This document shows positions 7,235 to 16,099 of a DNA stretch of 64,000 nucleotides, piece by piece. The stretch's first letter is position 1. Each line of letters starts with the position of its first letter. The stretch covers positions 644,093 to 708,092 of the forward strand of contig JAXLQL010000002.1 of NCBI GenBank assembly GCA_046331625.1, given 5' to 3'. This DNA is from JAXLQL01 sp046331625. Lineage in GTDB: Bacteria > Acidobacteriota > Terriglobia > Bryobacterales > Bryobacteraceae. The notes under the pieces were generated by a model. That model was given only the letters and a program-made list of their open reading frames with translations. It was not told where the DNA came from and ran no database searches. Both the position numbers and the translations under genes were made by a program.

Positions 7235-10200
7235 TCAAAACCGGAGCTTCAACGCGAACTGAATAATCCGGCCCGCATTCAACGTACTCGCCACCTGCGC
7301 CCCAGACGCCGCATTCACGTTCGTCCCCGGCGCCGCGAACGTCGGATGATTGAACGCATTGAAGAACTCGCTGCGGAACTCCACCTGCTTCGTCTCGGTG
7401 ATCGGGAACACTTTCATCACCGTCAGGTCGATCTGCGACAACCCATCCGACCGCAAGATATTCCGGCCACCCGTGCCATACCGCACCTGCGCCGGCGGCA
7501 ACGCAAACGCATCCGCGGTCCCGGGAGCCAACGCGCCGCACGCGGCATTCGCCGCCACATAGAACCAGCACGTCGGATCGCGCACCATCGTGGGCTTCCC
7601 GATCACGTCGGGCTTCTGCCCGCCCACGCCCGTGTTCGCCGTGTCCGAGGAAATGGTCGGCGAAAAGGGCAGCCCAGACCGCATCGTCACGATCCCAGCC
7701 ACTGACCAACCGCCCACCACCTGATTCATCACGCCGCGCGCCGAACCGAGCAGCGCCTTGCCGCGACCCACCGGAAGCTGATAATCGAAGCTCCCGGAAA
7801 ACATGTGCGGCAGATCGCTATCGCACAAGCCTCGGAAGTAGCGCCAGAGCGCGAACGTCGGCGCGCCGCTCTCGTTGGTCGTGTAGTCGATGCACTTCGA
7901 GAACGTGTACGCGCCCAGCATGTTCAGCCCGTGGAAATTGCGCGCCTCGAACTTCGCTTGGAACGAGTTGTAGTTGCCGTTCTCTTCGAACACCGGATAA
8001 ATCAACGCGCCCCACTGCGGATACGGACGCCGCCCTTGAATCGCACCCGGCCCCGGCAGCGGATCATTGCGGTTGATGTTCTGGTTCATGTGCGTGGTCT
8101 TGTTGCCCACGTACGCCAGATCGAACGAAGTATTGGCGCTGATCTGGTGCTGAATCGAGATGTTCCACTGCTGCAGATACGTGCTCGAGAAATGTAACGC
8201 GCCCGAGTCCACATCGGGCTGCGAGCACGAAAGCAGCGTCATCCCGAACGGACACGGCCGGCCCGGATTCGGATTTGCAGCCACTGCCGGCTGGCCCAGG
8301 AAGAAGTCGCCCCACGTGCGCGTCGGCGCCACCGGCGGACGATCGTTGAACACTGTCTGCGTCGCCACGAAAGGAACCGTCGCCACCGTGTTGTCGATCG
8401 TGTTGCTGTCTGGGAATACGTAGAAGATCCCGTAGGCGGTGCGCACTACCCAGTCCGAACGCCCGAACGGCCGCCACGCGAAGCCAGCTCGCGGACCCCA
8501 GTTGAGATCCGTCCCGTGAATATCGTCCGGCAATCCACGGTCGCGCGTGTAGTCGAAGCGGTCGCGGAAGATTGGCAGCATATACGCGGTGAGCGGCTGC
8601 ACGGCAGGATCGATGGTCGAGGGAATTACCAGCTTCCCGGTCACCAGATCGAACGCGCTTTTCTGCCCGCGAATGCCCGAGTAGAACGGATTCAGCTCCA
8701 TGCGCATGCCGAAGTTCAGTGTGAAGTTCTGCGTCACGCGGAAGCTATCTTGCGCATAGAAGCTCCAGAAGTTCGCGAAGTTGCCGTTGAGCTGCTTGAA
8801 GTAGTCGCGCGTCACCGAGTCCGGATAGCCAGTGAGGAAATCAGCAAACGCGTTGCCCGTATAGTTGCCCACGAAGTTGAAGATGCCCACCGAACGTGAG
8901 CCGTTATAGAAGCCGGCCGTCTGGTGCATGAAGTCGGCGCCGAACTTCGCCGAGTGCCGCCCGCCCGCGTAGCTGAGGTTCAACGCCGATTGCCAATTGC
9001 GGATCCGGTTCGACTTCGGCCGCTGATCCGATGGCGACCCGGTGAACGTCGCGTAGTTGGTCATCGTGATCTGCGGGAACGAATAGGTCGACGTCAGATC
9101 GTCGAAGCCCTTCACGCCCGCCTGGCCGTTGAAGTTCGTGCCGCCGAGCGTTGGACCGAAGAGGAAGATCGAGCGATAGTACGAGACGCGGCCGTCGGCG
9201 ATCCATCGCGGCGACACCGTGTGCGTGGCTCCGATGATCGCGTTCTGCGCGCGGCTGTGCAGATCGAACGCGCCGAGCGTGGGGAACGGATTTGGATCCT
9301 GCTCGGTGTTGTCGTTGATTGAGTAGCGGCCCATCAACTGCGTCTTCGAACCCACCTGCTGATCGATGCGGATATCGGCGCGGTTCTGATCGAGGGAGAG
9401 ATTGTTGGTGAGAATCGCGCGGCTCACGCCGCCCACCACCTGATTCGGCAGCGGCAGGTACTTCGCGAAGAATTGGCCCTGCGGTGAAACGCGGTTGGCC
9501 GGAATGATGTTGCCCGGATACGGAGCGCGCGTCAGCGGATCGAGAATCGTCGCCGGCCGCGCCTGCGCCAACAGTGAGCTGAAGTCGCCTGTGCGCTGTG
9601 CGGCGGTCGGCACCACGTTGTTGAAGTCCTGGCCTTCGCGCACGCTCGTGCGCTCGAGGTCGAGGAAGAAGAACGTCTTGTCTTTGCGGATCGGCCCGCC
9701 GAACGTGCCGCCATACTGATTGCGCCGCAGCGGATCTTTGCTTTGCTTCGATCCGGCCGGCGGGATGTAGAAGAAGTTGCGTGCGTCGAACTTGTCGTTG
9801 CGGACGAACTCGAACAGCGTCCCGTGGAACTGATTGCCGCCGCTGCGCAGCGTCGCGTTCACCACCGTCGGCGTGTGACCGTACTCGGCGGGCATGTTGG
9901 AGCTCTCCACTTTGAATTCCTGGATCGCATCCACGTTCGGCTGGATCAGCGTGCCGCCCGTCTGCATCTCGGTGATGTTGGCGCCGTCGAGTGACCAGCC
10001 AGTCCAGGTGGGTCCGGTGCCGTTGATGGTGACGTTCACCGCCGACGAGCGAATCGAGCGCCCGCCCGTGCGCGTGCCCTGGCCGCCCGGCGTGTAGTTC
10101 ACTCCGGGAGTCAACTGCGTGAGCTGCCAGAAGCTGCGGCCGTTGAGCGGCATGTGCTCCACGGCTTCCGTGTTCACCACTTGGCCCACTGACGACGTCG

Positions 10201-10576
10201 CCGTATCGATGAGGGGAGCCGCGCCCGTGACGGTGAGTTCCTGGCCCACGGCGCCAACCTCGAGCCGCGCGTCGAGCATCAGCCGCTGCGCCACTTGCAA
10301 TGCCACGTCGTTGGCCGAAAATGTTTTGAAGCCCTGCATCGTGACCGTGACGTTGTAACGCGCGGCCGGCAGGTTCGGAATCGAGTACTCGCCCACGCCG
10401 TCAGTGGTGGTGGAGCGAACCGCGCCGGTGGCGGTGTTCTTCGCCTCCACGCGCGCTCCGGCGACGACGGCGTTCGAGGCGTCCTTCACGGTACCCACCA
10501 GCGCTCCTGTTGAAATCTGCGCTGCCAGCGGCAGTGCAGCGGCCAATGCGGCGGTCAGAAATGCGGTCTTGGACAT
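7235..10576 (-). CDS. Oar-like outer-membrane protein, carboxypeptidase-regulatory + TonB receptor-type barrel
   Basis: 1,113 residues. After a signal peptide (MSKTAFLTAALAAALPLAAQ) comes a carboxypeptidase regulatory-like beta-sandwich (residues about 20-110: GALVGTVKDASNAVVAGA, YSIPNLPAARYNVTV), a plug-like segment (GQVVNTEAVEHMPLNGRSFW, LTPGVNYTPG) and a long beta-barrel ending in an aromatic residue (FALKLRF). This is the Oar/TonB-dependent transporter-like layout that is very abundant in Solibacter relatives. It probably imports or binds large substrates at the outer membrane; the ligand cannot be told. The start at 10576 has an AAGGGG ribosome-binding site and begins the signal peptide. 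Confidence 0.92.
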   Translation of the reverse strand: MSKTAFLTAALAAALPLAAQISTGALVGTVKDASNAVVAGARVEAKNTATGAVRSTTTDGVGEYSIPNLPAARYNVTVTMQGFKTFSANDVALQVAQRLMLDARLEVGAVGQELTVTGAAPLIDTATSSVGQVVNTEAVEHMPLNGRSFWQLTQLTPGVNYTPGGQGTRTGGRSIRSSAVNVTINGTGPTWTGWSLDGANITEMQTGGTLIQPNVDAIQEFKVESSNMPAEYGHTPTVVNATLRSGGNQFHGTLFEFVRNDKFDARNFFYIPPAGSKQSKDPLRRNQYGGTFGGPIRKDKTFFFLDLERTSVREGQDFNNVVPTAAQRTGDFSSLLAQARPATILDPLTRAPYPGNIIPANRVSPQGQFFAKYLPLPNQVVGGVSRAILTNNLSLDQNRADIRIDQQVGSKTQLMGRYSINDNTEQDPNPFPTLGAFDLHSRAQNAIIGATHTVSPRWIADGRVSYYRSIFLFGPTLGGTNFNGQAGVKGFDDLTSTYSFPQITMTNYATFTGSPSDQRPKSNRIRNWQSALNLSYAGGRHSAKFGADFMHQTAGFYNGSRSVGIFNFVGNYTGNAFADFLTGYPDSVTRDYFKQLNGNFANFWSFYAQDSFRVTQNFTLNFGMRMELNPFYSGIRGQKSAFDLVTGKLVIPSTIDPAVQPLTAYMLPIFRDRFDYTRDRGLPDDIHGTDLNWGPRAGFAWRPFGRSDWVVRTAYGIFYVFPDSNTIDNTVATVPFVATQTVFNDRPPVAPTRTWGDFFLGQPAVAANPNPGRPCPFGMTLLSCSQPDVDSGALHFSSTYLQQWNISIQHQISANTSFDLAYVGNKTTHMNQNINRNDPLPGPGAIQGRRPYPQWGALIYPVFEENGNYNSFQAKFEARNFHGLNMLGAYTFSKCIDYTTNESGAPTFALWRYFRGLCDSDLPHMFSGSFDYQLPVGRGKALLGSARGVMNQVVGGWSVAGIVTMRSGLPFSPTISSDTANTGVGGQKPDVIGKPTMVRDPTCWFYVAANAACGALAPGTADAFALPPAQVRYGTGGRNILRSDGLSQIDLTVMKVFPITETKQVEFRSEFFNAFNHPTFAAPGTNVNAASGAQVASTLNAGRIIQFALKLRF

Positions 10577-10621
10577 ACGGAATCGATCCCCTTGCGCGAG
10601 ACGGTGTTCGTTTGCACAGTC

Positions 10622-10627
10622 AGTATA
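10622..10627 (-). promoter_or_regulatory. Candidate -10 box (TATACT) for Oar-like gene
   Basis: On the minus strand TATACT is placed 45 bases before the ATG at 10576, which gives a leader of about 38 bases containing the AAGGGG ribosome-binding site. The sequence is part of an AT-rich TATATA patch in otherwise GC-rich DNA. No convincing -35 element is present. Confidence 0.35.
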
Positions 10628-10770
10628 TATCAGGCATCGAAAGACGTTTGGCCGGAATTTTCCGCCCACCGCGCCTTACCGTGTGGGAGGCGCATCGGAT
10701 GCCGTTCCGGCCGCCTCCGGCGCACACCGTTCCGTTTGCGCTCCGAATCCCTCCCGAAGGAGCAAGCCCA

Positions 10771-11565
10771 ATGATCTTTCGACCGATCCTCGCAGCCGGT
10801 CTTTTCGCCAGCACGATTCTGGCGGCTGAAGCCGGCCATATCGCCGTTCCGTCGAGCGCTTCCGTCACGCGCGAGCAAGCCGACGCCATCCTCTCCGAGC
10901 TTCGCCAGATCCGGCTCCTGCTCGAGCGGGGACCCGCGGCGCCCACGCCGCAGCAGCAGCCGCAGATGCCGCAGCCGGTGTCGAAAGCCGCTTTCCCCAT
11001 CGACACGCCGCACGTGCTCGGCTCCAAAGACGCGCCCGTGACTATCGTCGAATTCGCCGATGCCCAGTGCGGATTCTGCCGTCAGTTCCATGCCAAGGCG
11101 TTCGCCGAGATCCGCAAGAAGTACATCGACACCGGCCGCGTCCGCTTCGTTGCCCGCGACATGCCGCTCGACGTCACCACGCCTTCGATGCGGGCCGCCG
11201 AAGCCATGCGCTGCGCCGGTGAACAGGACCGCTACTGGGAACTGCGTGACGCCATCCTCTCTGGCTCGCCGCGCGTGACCAATGACTCGATCCGCGCCCA
11301 GGCCCAGACTACCGGAATCGACATGGTCCGCTACGACGCCTGCGTTGCCAGCGGCAAGCATGTCGCCGCCATCCAGAAAGACATTGACCAAGCCGCCGCG
11401 TTGAAGATCGGCGGAACACCGAGCTTCGTCATCGGCCGGTCCACCGCGGACGGCGTCGACGGAGTCACGCTCGTTGGCGCATTGAGCTTCGAAGCGTTCG
11501 AAGCGAAGATCCTCGAGGCCAGCCCGGCCAAGGCCAGCGAGGACAAGGAAGGAGGCCGTCAATGA
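10771..11565 (+). CDS. Periplasmic DsbA-family thiol:disulfide oxidoreductase
   Basis: 264 residues. Signal peptide (MIFRPILAAGLFASTILAAEA), a helical stretch with EQADAILSELRQIRLLLERG that looks like a short coiled coil, a Pro/Gln linker, then a thioredoxin-fold domain with the redox motif CGFC (Cys100, Cys103) in FADAQCGFCRQFH and the cis-proline in GGTPSFVIG. It fits the DsbA/DsbG-like thioredoxin_4 family that makes or isomerises disulfides in exported proteins. The start at 10771 follows a GAAGGAG site by eight bases. Its stop overlaps the next gene's ATG by four bases, and that gene encodes a 30-cysteine exported protein, an obvious candidate client. Confidence 0.9.
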   Translation: MIFRPILAAGLFASTILAAEAGHIAVPSSASVTREQADAILSELRQIRLLLERGPAAPTPQQQPQMPQPVSKAAFPIDTPHVLGSKDAPVTIVEFADAQCGFCRQFHAKAFAEIRKKYIDTGRVRFVARDMPLDVTTPSMRAAEAMRCAGEQDRYWELRDAILSGSPRVTNDSIRAQAQTTGIDMVRYDACVASGKHVAAIQKDIDQAAALKIGGTPSFVIGRSTADGVDGVTLVGALSFEAFEAKILEASPAKASEDKEGGRQ

Positions 11566-13550
11566 AGCGCAGTGGTTTCCGTGCCATCGCTGCGATGGCC
11601 ATATTCACGGGCGCTGCCTTCGCGCAGTCGTTCTCGCCCAACACGTTCTATCGCCTGCGGAACATTTCCACCGGACAGTATCTCCACATGGAGCAGCCCC
11701 AACTCAGCGCGGGCGCGGTAATGCCCGGCTGGTGGAGCGCAATGTGGCGTCTCGAACGCGTCGACGACGGCCAGACCTACTGGCGCATCCGGAACCGTTG
11801 GCGCGATTTGTCGCTCCGCATCGACGGTGGCCTGCAGACGGGCTACGTGGCGGTTAGCGCTCCCGAGGCGATGTGGACCTTCGAAGCCCAGGACGCCGGC
11901 TACGTCATCAGCAACCGCGTCACCGGGCAGACGCTGGAAGTGGTCAACAACAACGTCAGCGCACCGGACCGCAAGCCTTCGCGTCCCGGCATCTACTGGA
12001 GCGTCGAGCCCGACTCAAACCCCCTCGTCGAAGACACGAAGGCGTACTTTCTCACTGCCGCGCACAGTCTGAAATGCATCGATCTTGGCGGCGCGTCTTC
12101 GGCCGGCATTGCCGTGGTGCAGAGCGACTGCGACCAGGCCCGGCCTAGTCAAACATGGGTCCAGCGGATAATCGACGGCCCGTACGCGCTGTGGGTCTCG
12201 AACGTGAACGGCAAATGCATGGATGTGGCTGGCGACACCAGTCAGCCGGGCAGCCCGATCCAGTTGGCCGACTGCAATCCGAGGCGGCAGACGCAGTGGT
12301 TCCGTGCCCAAGACGACAGCGATTCGGAGAAGGGTTCACTGGTCGCCAAGTCCGGGCTGTGCGTCGATGTTTGGGGATGGTCGCAATCGAACGGTGCGCC
12401 GATCCAGTTGTGGCACTGCGGGCGTCAAGCCAACCAGACCTTCACCCGCGCTCGCGCTCCGGTGACGATCGTCTCGGCCGCGGCCAAGAGCGTGCTCGAC
12501 GTGGTGAACCAAAACGTGCTGGGCATCGAAGACGAAAACCCGGACATCTGCTGGAAGAACACCTCCACACGCGGCGTGGGCAAGATCCCGGCCACCTGCC
12601 CAGCCGGATATCCCGACTACGATGGCGCGCTGGTTTGCTATCAGTCCTGCAGAGCCGGATACAAGGGCGCGGCGTTCCTGTGCTGGCAGAACTGTCCGGC
12701 CGGCTTCACCGACATCGGCGTCAGTTGTGCCAAGCCCGCGCCTTACGGTCGCGGCGGCGGCTACGGATACTGGTGGCCGTTCGAGGGCCGCAATGATGCC
12801 ATCGCGCGGTGTCAGCGCAACACTGGACAGTCGTGCGAGATGTACGGCGAGCTCGCCTATCCGAAGTGCGCGGCCGGATATTACGCGTTCGGATGCTGCG
12901 TGTGTTCGCCGCTGTGTCCGGCAGGCATGCGCGATGACGGAGCGTTCTGCGCCAAAGATGCGTACTCGCGCGGCTCGGCGAGCACCACGTGTCCGGCTGG
13001 CCAGCAGTATGACGCGGGGCTGTGCTATCCGCAGTGCCCCACGGGAAGCTCGGGCGTTGGACCGGTGTGCTGGGGGCAGTGCAACGGCTCGTTCCCCACC
13101 GGATGCGGAGCGGCTTGCGCCAAGTCGGCCTCGGCGTGCGCCTTCTCGATCATCGATCAAGTGCAGTCCACCGCGGATGTCGTGCTGAACGTGGCGAGCC
13201 TCGTAGTCACAGCGGGCGCGGCCACTCCGGCGATCCAAGCAGCGCGGCTGGCGGCCAAGCAAGCAGGCAAGCGGACACTGACCGCGGTTGCGCGGAAGGA
13301 GCTCAAAGACAAGGCCATCGAGGCCATCGAAAGGGGCATCCGCGCGGGCAGAACCCTGCGGAAGATCGATGCGATCCAGGGGAAGCTCGACGACGCTGGC
13401 CAGATCTCGGACACGGCCGAAGTAATGGTCAAGGCCTACGAGGAGGGCGAGTTTGATTGGACCTCGCTCGTGCCGACGACCGTCGCCGACTTTGACCCGA
13501 CGGGCATCCTCGCCGTGGTCAAGGCGTTCAACAAGCCGATCTGCAAGTAG
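11562..13550 (+). CDS. Exported ricin-type lectin with cysteine-rich repeats and helical C-terminus
   Basis: 662 residues with a signal peptide (MKRSGFRAIAAMAIFTGAAFAQ). Residues about 25-310 look like two beta-trefoil (RICIN) units with repeats around ISTGQYLHM, LKCIDLGGASS, KCMDVAGDTSQPGSPIQLADC and LCVDVWGWSQSNGAPIQLWHC. Residues about 325-520 are cysteine-rich with repeated CPAGY/CPAGF and CxxxC units and a glycine/tyrosine-rich insert (YGRGGGYGYWW). The last 140 residues are helical, alanine/lysine-rich, and end DPTGILAVVKAFNKPICK. I count 30 cysteines in all, all after residue 160. It probably binds carbohydrate outside the cell. The cysteine-rich and C-terminal parts recall eukaryote-like secreted proteins, but I name no family. 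Coupled to the DsbA-like gene upstream. Confidence 0.82.
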   Translation: MKRSGFRAIAAMAIFTGAAFAQSFSPNTFYRLRNISTGQYLHMEQPQLSAGAVMPGWWSAMWRLERVDDGQTYWRIRNRWRDLSLRIDGGLQTGYVAVSAPEAMWTFEAQDAGYVISNRVTGQTLEVVNNNVSAPDRKPSRPGIYWSVEPDSNPLVEDTKAYFLTAAHSLKCIDLGGASSAGIAVVQSDCDQARPSQTWVQRIIDGPYALWVSNVNGKCMDVAGDTSQPGSPIQLADCNPRRQTQWFRAQDDSDSEKGSLVAKSGLCVDVWGWSQSNGAPIQLWHCGRQANQTFTRARAPVTIVSAAAKSVLDVVNQNVLGIEDENPDICWKNTSTRGVGKIPATCPAGYPDYDGALVCYQSCRAGYKGAAFLCWQNCPAGFTDIGVSCAKPAPYGRGGGYGYWWPFEGRNDAIARCQRNTGQSCEMYGELAYPKCAAGYYAFGCCVCSPLCPAGMRDDGAFCAKDAYSRGSASTTCPAGQQYDAGLCYPQCPTGSSGVGPVCWGQCNGSFPTGCGAACAKSASACAFSIIDQVQSTADVVLNVASLVVTAGAATPAIQAARLAAKQAGKRTLTAVARKELKDKAIEAIERGIRAGRTLRKIDAIQGKLDDAGQISDTAEVMVKAYEEGEFDWTSLVPTTVADFDPTGILAVVKAFNKPICK

Positions 13551-13585
13551 ATGGACCTGCGCAGGTCCAGAAAAGTGCAGAAGGT

Positions 13586-13611
13586 GCGGGTCCGGAATCA
13601 TCCGGGCCCGC
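13586..13611. terminator. Bidirectional hairpin between convergent genes
   Basis: Eleven-base stem GCGGGTCCGGA / TCCGGGCCCGC (one T-G pair) around the loop ATCA, followed by TTT on the plus strand. It sits between the lectin gene ending at 13550 and the convergent GNAT gene ending at 13614. Confidence 0.65.
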
Positions 13612-13613
13612 TT

Positions 13614-14057
13614 TCACGGCAGCGTCTTCTTGTACTGGATGAACCCGCTCTTCATCGCGATCCGATCGTAGAGCTGCTGCCCCTGATGATTCGTCTCGTG
13701 CGTCAGCCAGTACACCCGCGAACACCCTCGCCGCGTCGCATCCGCGTACACGTACTCGATCAACTTGCGGCCCGCGCCCATCCCACGCACCGGCTCCGCT
13801 ACAAACAGATCCTGCAGGTAGCAGTAATCCCCGACTGTCCAGTTCGATCGATGCAAGATCCAGTGGACCATCCCCACCGCTTCATCACCCTCCCATGCCA
13901 GTGCTCCGAACATGGGCTCGGCCGGATCGAGCATGCGGCTCCACGCCACGCGCGTCGTCTCCTCTGGCAGTGACGCCTCGTAGAACGTCTGGTAGCCTCG
14001 CCACAGCGGCAACCAGCGTTCGAAATCGCCAGGTTCGAACGGCTTCACAACGAGCAT
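13614..14057 (-). CDS. GNAT-family N-acetyltransferase
   Basis: 147 residues, the usual size of a stand-alone GNAT domain. The acetyl-CoA pyrophosphate-binding motif is seen as VRGMGAGRKLIEYVYADA (around residue 90), preceded by the YLQDLFVAEP strand and followed by VYWLTHETNHQGQQLYDRI, which is typical of the family's C-terminal half. The acceptor substrate cannot be told; small amines or aminoglycoside-like molecules are usual for close relatives. TAGACT lies six bases before the ATG at 14057, so the transcript is probably leaderless. No ribosome-binding site is present. Confidence 0.9.
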   Translation of the reverse strand: MLVVKPFEPGDFERWLPLWRGYQTFYEASLPEETTRVAWSRMLDPAEPMFGALAWEGDEAVGMVHWILHRSNWTVGDYCYLQDLFVAEPVRGMGAGRKLIEYVYADATRRGCSRVYWLTHETNHQGQQLYDRIAMKSGFIQYKKTLP

Positions 14058-14079
14058 TGCCCCAGTCTAGCGCCGGGCT

Positions 14080-14907
14080 TCACGCCAGTTCGAGCACACT
14101 CACCTCAGGCCTGCAGTTGAATCGCACGCCCGCCACATTGCCCACCCCGCGCGTGATGAAGATCTGCCGGCCTTGCCACGGCTTCAAACCGGCCACGTAG
14201 TTCTTGTCCACCACCGGCGCGTAGCTCTCGCCGAGCAACGGCAGAATCACTTGGCCGCCATGCGTGTGTCCGCTCAACATCAGATCCCAGCGATGGCGCG
14301 CGAACATGCCTTTGCTGTCAGGATTATGCGAGAGCAGAATCACGCGATCACTCTCCGGGATCGAACCGAGCGCAGCGCCAGCATCGATCTCGTCTCCCCA
14401 CAAATCACCCACGCCCGCCACCGCCAGCTTCTCCCCGCGAATCTCCACGCGGCGGAAACGGTTCTGCAGTAGCTCGATTCCCGCGCTTTCGAGGATGCGG
14501 TCCACCGCCGAATGATCGCGCGCGCCGCCGTGACCTTGCGTCCACAAGCCACCGTCGTGATTGCCGACCACCGCGAACGTCGGCGCGGCTTGGCTCAACC
14601 GCCGCAACGCGGCCGGATAATCCGCGGTGCTCACTCGACCCCACACCGTCACGTAGTCCCCGGTGAGGCAAATCAGATCCGGACGAGTCGCCAGACCCGC
14701 CGTGATTGCATCTTGAATCCGCGCCAGCGAAAAGACCGACGATAGGTGCAGATCCGAAAGATGCAGCACACGCACGGGCTGCCGCAGCCCCACCCGAACC
14801 GGTGTATGCGTCACATCGAACCAGCGCGGTTCGATCAGAACCGGATAAGCCACCGCGGGAATCGCCGGAACAGCCGAATAGAAAAATGTTCTGCGCGAAA
14901 TCTTCAT
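14080..14907 (-). CDS. Calcineurin-like metallophosphoesterase (YkuE/LpxG type), Tat exported
   Basis: 275 residues starting with a twin-arginine-like signal (MKISRRTFFYSAVPAIPAVAYP). All metallophosphoesterase motifs are present: HLSDLHL, TGDYV, GNHDGG, the LLSHNPD histidine and SGHTHGGQ. Relatives hydrolyse UDP-2,3-diacylglucosamine or other pyrophosphate bonds at the membrane surface, needing two divalent metal ions. The start at 14907 is preferred because the Arg-Arg motif begins there. It overlaps the stop of the PQQ-propeller gene by four bases, so it is the third gene of a minus-strand unit with the ASPIC and PQQ proteins. Confidence 0.88.
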   Translation of the reverse strand: MKISRRTFFYSAVPAIPAVAYPVLIEPRWFDVTHTPVRVGLRQPVRVLHLSDLHLSSVFSLARIQDAITAGLATRPDLICLTGDYVTVWGRVSTADYPAALRRLSQAAPTFAVVGNHDGGLWTQGHGGARDHSAVDRILESAGIELLQNRFRRVEIRGEKLAVAGVGDLWGDEIDAGAALGSIPESDRVILLSHNPDSKGMFARHRWDLMLSGHTHGGQVILPLLGESYAPVVDKNYVAGLKPWQGRQIFITRGVGNVAGVRFNCRPEVSVLELA

Positions 14908-16097
14908 CGCCAAAGGCTGAGCGATGTCCGATCCTTCACGAGAACCCCATCCCCAAACGGGACCGGATGCGCCCACGTAGGACTATCGGCCACCGCATAG
15001 CGATGCATTACCTCGATCGCGGCCCCGCGCAAGCGCCCCACCCGCAACTCGCCATCGGCACCCAACATCAGCACGTCCTCGCCTGCCACCACCATCGCCG
15101 CATTGTCGCCCTGCCTCGGCTCGCCCTTCCAAGCCACCTTGCCCGAATCGAGGTCGAGACAAAAGTACTGTCCTTTGTTCTGGTGCGAAAAGCCGCAAAG
15201 CCGGTTGCTCACGCGTACGGGCGAGTTCATGTACATGGCCACTTCTGTAGTGTTCCAGATCGGCTCAGCCACCCACCCGCGCGCTGTCTTCACCGGCCGA
15301 ACGGCATTCACGCCCTTGCCGAGTCCCGAGTAGATCACCGTCTTCCCCCACACGATCGGAGTCACCGCGTTCTGCGTGTAAGCCGTGCTGAGCGGGATCT
15401 TCCACAGCAGCGCGCCGGTCTTGGCATCCACGCCGATCACGTGCTCCTGTGACTCCGTGATCACCTGCCGCACACCATCGAACACGCCAATCACCGGTGA
15501 CGCGTATCCCGGACCGTCTTCCTTCCACTGCCAACGCTCCGCGCCCGTGACCGCATCGAATGCAGTGAGCGCGCCGCCGCTGTTGCCGCCCACGTGCGCG
15601 ATCAGCAACCCTTCGTCCACGATCGGCGACATCGCAGTCCCATACAACGGCGAAGTCTCAGAGTACGAGAACTGCTTGCGCCACGCGAGCTTCCCCGATG
15701 CCGCTTCCCAGCACGAGAGAATCCCCGAGATGCCGAGCGTGTAGATTCGCCCGCCCGCGAACACCGGCGTCGACTTCGGCCCTTCGCCATGCGACGTGGC
15801 CGCGGAGTTCATCTTGTACGGCGCCGTGTAGGCCTGCCGCCATAGCGTCTTGCCTGACTTGCCGTCGATCGCCGTCAGGTGCTCTTGTCCACCCGAGCGC
15901 GAGAACTGATACACCACGCCGCCCACCGCGATCGGCGACGAATGCCCTTCGCCCACATTCACCTGCCATTGCCGCGCGAGCTTGGCCGGCCACTGCGCGC
16001 GCACCGCATCGGCGGATACTGCATCTCGCGCCGGACCGCGCCACTGCGGCCAATCGATCACCGCCGGCGCAAGCGCCATCCACAACAGAGCTGTCAT
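14904..16097 (-). CDS. Exported PQQ-like beta-propeller protein
   Basis: 397 residues with a short hydrophobic N-terminus (MTALLWMALAPAVI) followed by DWPQWRGP, the usual opening of acidobacterial and planctomycetal PQQ-like propellers. The repeats show the blade pattern ending in LTAIDGKSGKTLWRQ, SCWEAASGKLAWRKQ, LTAFDAVTGAERWQW and VIGVDAKTGALLWKI. The family holds BamB-like and quinoprotein members. No alcohol-dehydrogenase cofactor ligands can be proved here, so an enzymatic role is uncertain. It starts two bases after the stop of the upstream ASPIC/UnbV gene and overlaps the phosphoesterase by four bases. Confidence 0.85.
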   Translation of the reverse strand: MTALLWMALAPAVIDWPQWRGPARDAVSADAVRAQWPAKLARQWQVNVGEGHSSPIAVGGVVYQFSRSGGQEHLTAIDGKSGKTLWRQAYTAPYKMNSAATSHGEGPKSTPVFAGGRIYTLGISGILSCWEAASGKLAWRKQFSYSETSPLYGTAMSPIVDEGLLIAHVGGNSGGALTAFDAVTGAERWQWKEDGPGYASPVIGVFDGVRQVITESQEHVIGVDAKTGALLWKIPLSTAYTQNAVTPIVWGKTVIYSGLGKGVNAVRPVKTARGWVAEPIWNTTEVAMYMNSPVRVSNRLCGFSHQNKGQYFCLDLDSGKVAWKGEPRQGDNAAMVVAGEDVLMLGADGELRVGRLRGAAIEVMHRYAVADSPTWAHPVPFGDGVLVKDRTSLSLWR

Positions 16098-16099
16098 CT

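Noticed and set aside
12336..13601. A 421-residue minus-strand open frame opposite the lectin gene
   Set aside because: Arg/Ala-rich composition without motifs, and the plus strand encodes a signal peptide plus repeats.
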